IMG/VR virus record: IMGVR_UViG_3300022540_000049
Coordinates: 1-34,604 of that record
DNA length: 34,604 nucleotides
Strand: one strand, 5' to 3'
DNA from: a virus
How positions within the stretch are numbered: position 1 is the stretch's first letter; every line of letters starts with the position of its first letter. Shown here piece by piece: positions 31,868-34,604 of the stretch. Below the pieces are notes generated by a model. It was not told the DNA's origin. It ran no database searches and saw nothing but the letters and a program-made list of their open reading frames with translations. The position numbers were made by a program, and so were the translations under genes.

Positions 31868-32796
31868 AATAATCTTCCTCTAGCATATCCATTACCTGCA
31901 TTTAAAGAACCAATCGCTAACCCAGCTGCTTGCTGTTGCGCCTGTAATGGTGGAGGAGGCGGAGGAATTAACTCTGAATCTTGCCCTGCAAACTCTTTAG
32001 CTGGTCTCCATTCACCCGGCATTGAACCCTTTTTAACCCTCTTAGCACTCTGCTCTTTAAGAAGACGTTCATTCTCCATACTCTTCAACTCCTCAATAGC
32101 CATATACATCTGCCCTATCATAGCTAGTTTACTCTGACCATGCTTACGGCTCTTAGATATCTGGTAGAGTGCTGTAGATTGTACCTTAGAGGTACCTCTG
32201 TATAATGAACTCAACCACTTTCTACTACTATCCTTAGACATCATAGAGGGGTCTTCCTTCCAATTATCAGCGAATATATCTATGATATCCCTATCACAAA
32301 GAGTAGTAAAAGATCCGTCAGTTAAACAGTGCTCTGTGTCTATCCCATAAAGAGACCTACAATCACATACCTTATGTGCCCACTCTAGATACTTAGATTC
32401 TGTCATACCTCCTAACTCTCTTAGAGTTAAATAAGCCTCTACTATATAAGGATAATCATGTGCATATCTAAATAATGTAAAGATAAATAACATAGAGGCT
32501 GTAGATGCTTTAGAGGACACTGTAAGGCCATCCTCAAGTACTTCTTCTACAGTTGGTTTCCCAACTAAATACTCAGAGAGCCTAAGTTCATTAAGGAGTA
32601 AACCATAATACTTCTCTACCTTCTCTTTTGTAAGACCACCCCTCTCCCATTCAGGATAATAGGTAATACTTACAACCTCTCCTTCATCCTTGAAGTTACT
32701 AATATTAATTAATCTACCAAAACACGATTGGTGATTCATCTCATTTACACTACCATCCTTAAAATGTACATCATAGCTAACACGATAATCTGGCAT
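31864..32796 (-). CDS. Unidentified protein paired with the amidotransferase gene
   Basis: A 310-residue protein that I do not recognise. The first 240 residues look folded and mostly helical (for example SSKASTASMLFIFTLFRYAH and AYLTLRELGGMTESKYLEWA), with a cysteine-containing segment VCDCRSLYGIDTEHCL near 142-157. A charged coiled coil follows (about 228-255). The C-terminus has a run of seven prolines, then LQAQQQAAG and a glycine-rich tail ending GRGRLL. A perfect AGGAGG lies eight bases before its ATG, 12 bases after the amidotransferase stop. No catalytic motif is visible. Close linkage suggests a shared pathway with the amidotransferase. Confidence 0.65.
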   Translation of the reverse strand: MPDYRVSYDVHFKDGSVNEMNHQSCFGRLINISNFKDEGEVVSITYYPEWERGGLTKEKVEKYYGLLLNELRLSEYLVGKPTVEEVLEDGLTVSSKASTASMLFIFTLFRYAHDYPYIVEAYLTLRELGGMTESKYLEWAHKVCDCRSLYGIDTEHCLTDGSFTTLCDRDIIDIFADNWKEDPSMMSKDSSRKWLSSLYRGTSKVQSTALYQISKSRKHGQSKLAMIGQMYMAIEELKSMENERLLKEQSAKRVKKGSMPGEWRPAKEFAGQDSELIPPPPPPLQAQQQAAGLAIGSLNAGNGYARGRLL

Positions 32797-32808
32797 CTTT
32801 ACTTCCTC

Positions 32809-34206
32809 CTAGTGTAGGTGTCGATAAGCAAACTCATCATCTTCATTTTCCTTAGTGCATGTAGGGCAAATAGGGTCATTATTATATGTCCAAGACATAC
32901 TCTCATCATCCTCTAATAACACATTACCACTACATTGAGCACACCCATGTTCAGTTAGTTTTAGGAACTTTTTTACCTCAATAGTGTCCCCATTAGGGCC
33001 TCTTACAAACTCTTTAGCAATATCATCATCTGCCTCGGTGAAACCATTCATATATGCATCCTGTACAGACCCATCATCAGTACACCACTTTACAAACTCA
33101 TCTAGGGTTAGATTGGTGTCTAAGGGATTCTCTACTACTACCTGATCTTTCTTCTTCTTACCATTTCTGATTATAAAATTCTTAACATCTACTGAGTACA
33201 CCATACCTATCTCTAGATCTGTATTACTAGCCCCATGAATCTTATATTCAGCATCATCACCATAAGCTGATACACAACTAAAATACCCCTTAGTATCCTT
33301 AGCATTATAGGGGTTCCAAGACATAGGAGATACATCAGTGTGTCCACCTACTGATAAACCCAGTTTCTCAAGCCCCTCAGACCTTACTCGTTGAGCGTGC
33401 TCCCATCCCCGCTTCTTTGGGTTTATATGTGTAATAGCTTTAACAGGAGCGATATACGGAGTGTATGTTTCTACCTCAGTCTTGACAACATCTGTTTCCA
33501 GATTCTTATCAAATTCATACAGAGTATCTACATCTAGGCTATGAATCTCTTTGATGATATATCCATTACGATTACCCAACCATGCTAACATACCATACTC
33601 ACTTGCAAAGATAATAGTATCACTATCCTTAATAGTGGCATAGTACAGAGGGCGTTCCTCATTACGAACCATAAACATCTTCTGTTTAGCCTGATCGTAC
33701 CACACCAAGGCATATGCTCCATCTAGCTTTTTAATAGTTTCTTCAGCACCATTCTCATTAATAGATGCACAAATAGCCTCACTGTCGACAGTGTAGGTTT
33801 CTTTAGTCTTCAAATTATTGTGCCATAATAATGTGCCATTATGTACTAATGAAATGTTGCCATGTTGGAAGGGGTGTGCTGCTGCTGCACTGACACCACC
33901 TTTAGTAGCCCAACGGTTATGCCCAACTATGAATCGGTAACTATAGATGGCTTTTAAGAACTTATGATACCCCTTTAGCTGTATAAAGTCTGGGCCTGTT
34001 ACATCCTTCTTATATATAAAAACATCATCAGGATCATTTCTTTTAACAGCTAATAATCCTGTACTATCATACCCACGAACAACACCACATAATAGTGCTT
34101 CTGATATAAAAGCACCTCGATTCTTATCGTTAAATGTAGTATTGTTATTAAATTCTCCAATTAAACCACAGATTTTCTCATCTCCTAGCCGTATAAATAC
34201 GGTCAT
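32809..34206 (-). CDS. Class II glutamine amidotransferase with C-terminal zinc ribbon
   Basis: A glutaminase-domain protein (465 residues from ATG 34206) that would release ammonia from glutamine. It has the Ntn-hydrolase set: CGLIGEF with catalytic Cys13, GHNRWATKGG, HPF, LVHNGTLLWHN, SEAI and LDGAYALVWYD. No PRPP-transferase, sugar-isomerase (SIS), asparagine-synthetase or QueC domain follows. The C-terminal half (about 240-465) is unfamiliar and ends with a CAQC...CPTC zinc ribbon. The catalytic Cys must become N-terminal. TTG 34209 and ATG 34206 lack a ribosome site, while AGGAG lies eight bases before ATC 34173, whose next codon is this Cys. So either ATC starts translation or a 12-residue leader is removed. 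Confidence 0.85.
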   Translation of the reverse strand: MTVFIRLGDEKICGLIGEFNNNTTFNDKNRGAFISEALLCGVVRGYDSTGLLAVKRNDPDDVFIYKKDVTGPDFIQLKGYHKFLKAIYSYRFIVGHNRWATKGGVSAAAAHPFQHGNISLVHNGTLLWHNNLKTKETYTVDSEAICASINENGAEETIKKLDGAYALVWYDQAKQKMFMVRNEERPLYYATIKDSDTIIFASEYGMLAWLGNRNGYIIKEIHSLDVDTLYEFDKNLETDVVKTEVETYTPYIAPVKAITHINPKKRGWEHAQRVRSEGLEKLGLSVGGHTDVSPMSWNPYNAKDTKGYFSCVSAYGDDAEYKIHGASNTDLEIGMVYSVDVKNFIIRNGKKKKDQVVVENPLDTNLTLDEFVKWCTDDGSVQDAYMNGFTEADDDIAKEFVRGPNGDTIEVKKFLKLTEHGCAQCSGNVLLEDDESMSWTYNNDPICPTCTKENEDDEFAYRHLH

Positions 34207-34218
34207 CAAGTTTATATT

Positions 34219-34604
34219 CTACCACTCATCATCTACATCTAGACCATCTACAATAACCTGTTGCCTTGCTATTTGAGGCTCTGGGATATTCCATACTGAA
34301 GCATCAAATCCCCTAACCCTACCAGTGCTACTCTTCTTCTTTTTACCTTTAAGACCCAGTTTCTCCTCAAATACTTTAGCGACTATACCACCATCCTCCT
34401 CACCAATACCACGATATGCTTCTAATCCCCTTAACTCTTGGAAGTGAATCATATCATCTACAGCTCGTACACTACGAGAGATGTCCTCTTGTAACCCAAT
34501 ATATATTAGTTTCTCATGGTGATCTGGGAATACCTCCTCTAGAAAGTCCACAGGATGCTTAGATGAGCACAGAGTTGCTAAATCCTCTACCTCAAAGTCA
34601 CCCT
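34219..34604 (-). CDS. Unidentified protein, 5' end beyond the window
   Basis: The frame is open to the right edge, so this is a partial gene; a GTG at 34551 is only an internal codon or possible start. About 127 C-terminal residues are visible: DFEVEDLATLCSSKHPVDFL, then EEVFPDHHEKLIYIGLQEDI, a lysine-rich patch GLKGKKKKS and the end VIVDGLDVDDEW. No motif is recognised. It ends nine bases before the first possible amidotransferase start, so it is probably in the same operon and perhaps the same pathway. Confidence 0.6.
   Translation of the reverse strand, partial: GDFEVEDLATLCSSKHPVDFLEEVFPDHHEKLIYIGLQEDISRSVRAVDDMIHFQELRGLEAYRGIGEEDGGIVAKVFEEKLGLKGKKKKSSTGRVRGFDASVWNIPEPQIARQQVIVDGLDVDDEW

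Noticed and set aside
32809-34206. Identification as GlmS, PurF or asparagine synthetase.
   Set aside because: Only the glutaminase domain matches; no SIS, phosphoribosyltransferase or AMP-forming synthetase motif follows.

Overview
The window is a piece of an AT-rich, tailed double-stranded DNA phage genome of podovirus type. It carries no tRNA, rRNA or CRISPR array that I can see. The head and tail genes resemble the P22 lineage: portal, coat, gp4-like and gp10-like tail accessory proteins, spike/fibre proteins, then large ejection proteins. The replication genes resemble the T7 lineage: family A DNA polymerase with 3'-5' exonuclease, primase-helicase, ssDNA-binding protein, 5'-3' exonuclease and ATP-dependent ligase. 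The host is probably a Gram-negative, perhaps aquatic, bacterium. The lysis enzyme has a Sec signal and M15 peptidase motifs. The host cannot be named from the sequence.

Layout. Positions 1-19877, all on the + strand, form the virion module: the end of a probable large terminase, portal, a small ORF, a GroES-like co-chaperonin, probable scaffold, two small virion candidates and the major capsid protein. A terminator and two hairpins follow the capsid gene. Next come a run of beta-rich appendage proteins, a fibre with a Peptidase_G2 autoprocessing domain, the gp4-like protein, a spike with a lectin-like middle, the gp10-like protein, three ejection-type proteins and a small holin candidate. 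Positions 19878-20032 separate the two convergent transcription units.

Positions 20033-34604, all on the - strand, form the lysis, nucleotide and DNA-replication module. Read in the direction of transcription (right to left) it holds: the end of an unidentified gene, a class II glutamine amidotransferase, an unidentified 310-residue protein, several tiny ORFs, an HNH/endonuclease VII-like nuclease, a very compact DNA ligase, primase-helicase, polymerase, SSB, 5'-3' exonuclease, RusA-like resolvase, metallophosphoesterase, an HExxE mini-metalloprotease, a dATP/dGTP diphosphohydrolase-like protein and the M15 endolysin. Genes here are packed with 1-20 base overlaps, and ribosome binding sites often lie inside the end of the previous gene, so translation is probably coupled.

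Three HNH homing-type endonucleases sit directly against the 5' ends of three replication genes: exonuclease, polymerase and primase-helicase. The 5'-3' exonuclease reading frame is broken by a -1 frameshift right after its catalytic Asp-Gly-Asp motif. The most unusual gene is the amidotransferase. Its catalytic cysteine codon is preceded by ATC, and that ATC has the only strong Shine-Dalgarno sequence near the start, which suggests non-canonical initiation or a processed leader. Its partners (310-residue protein, unidentified upstream gene) are unknown, so this right-hand cluster is the best candidate for an undescribed modification system.
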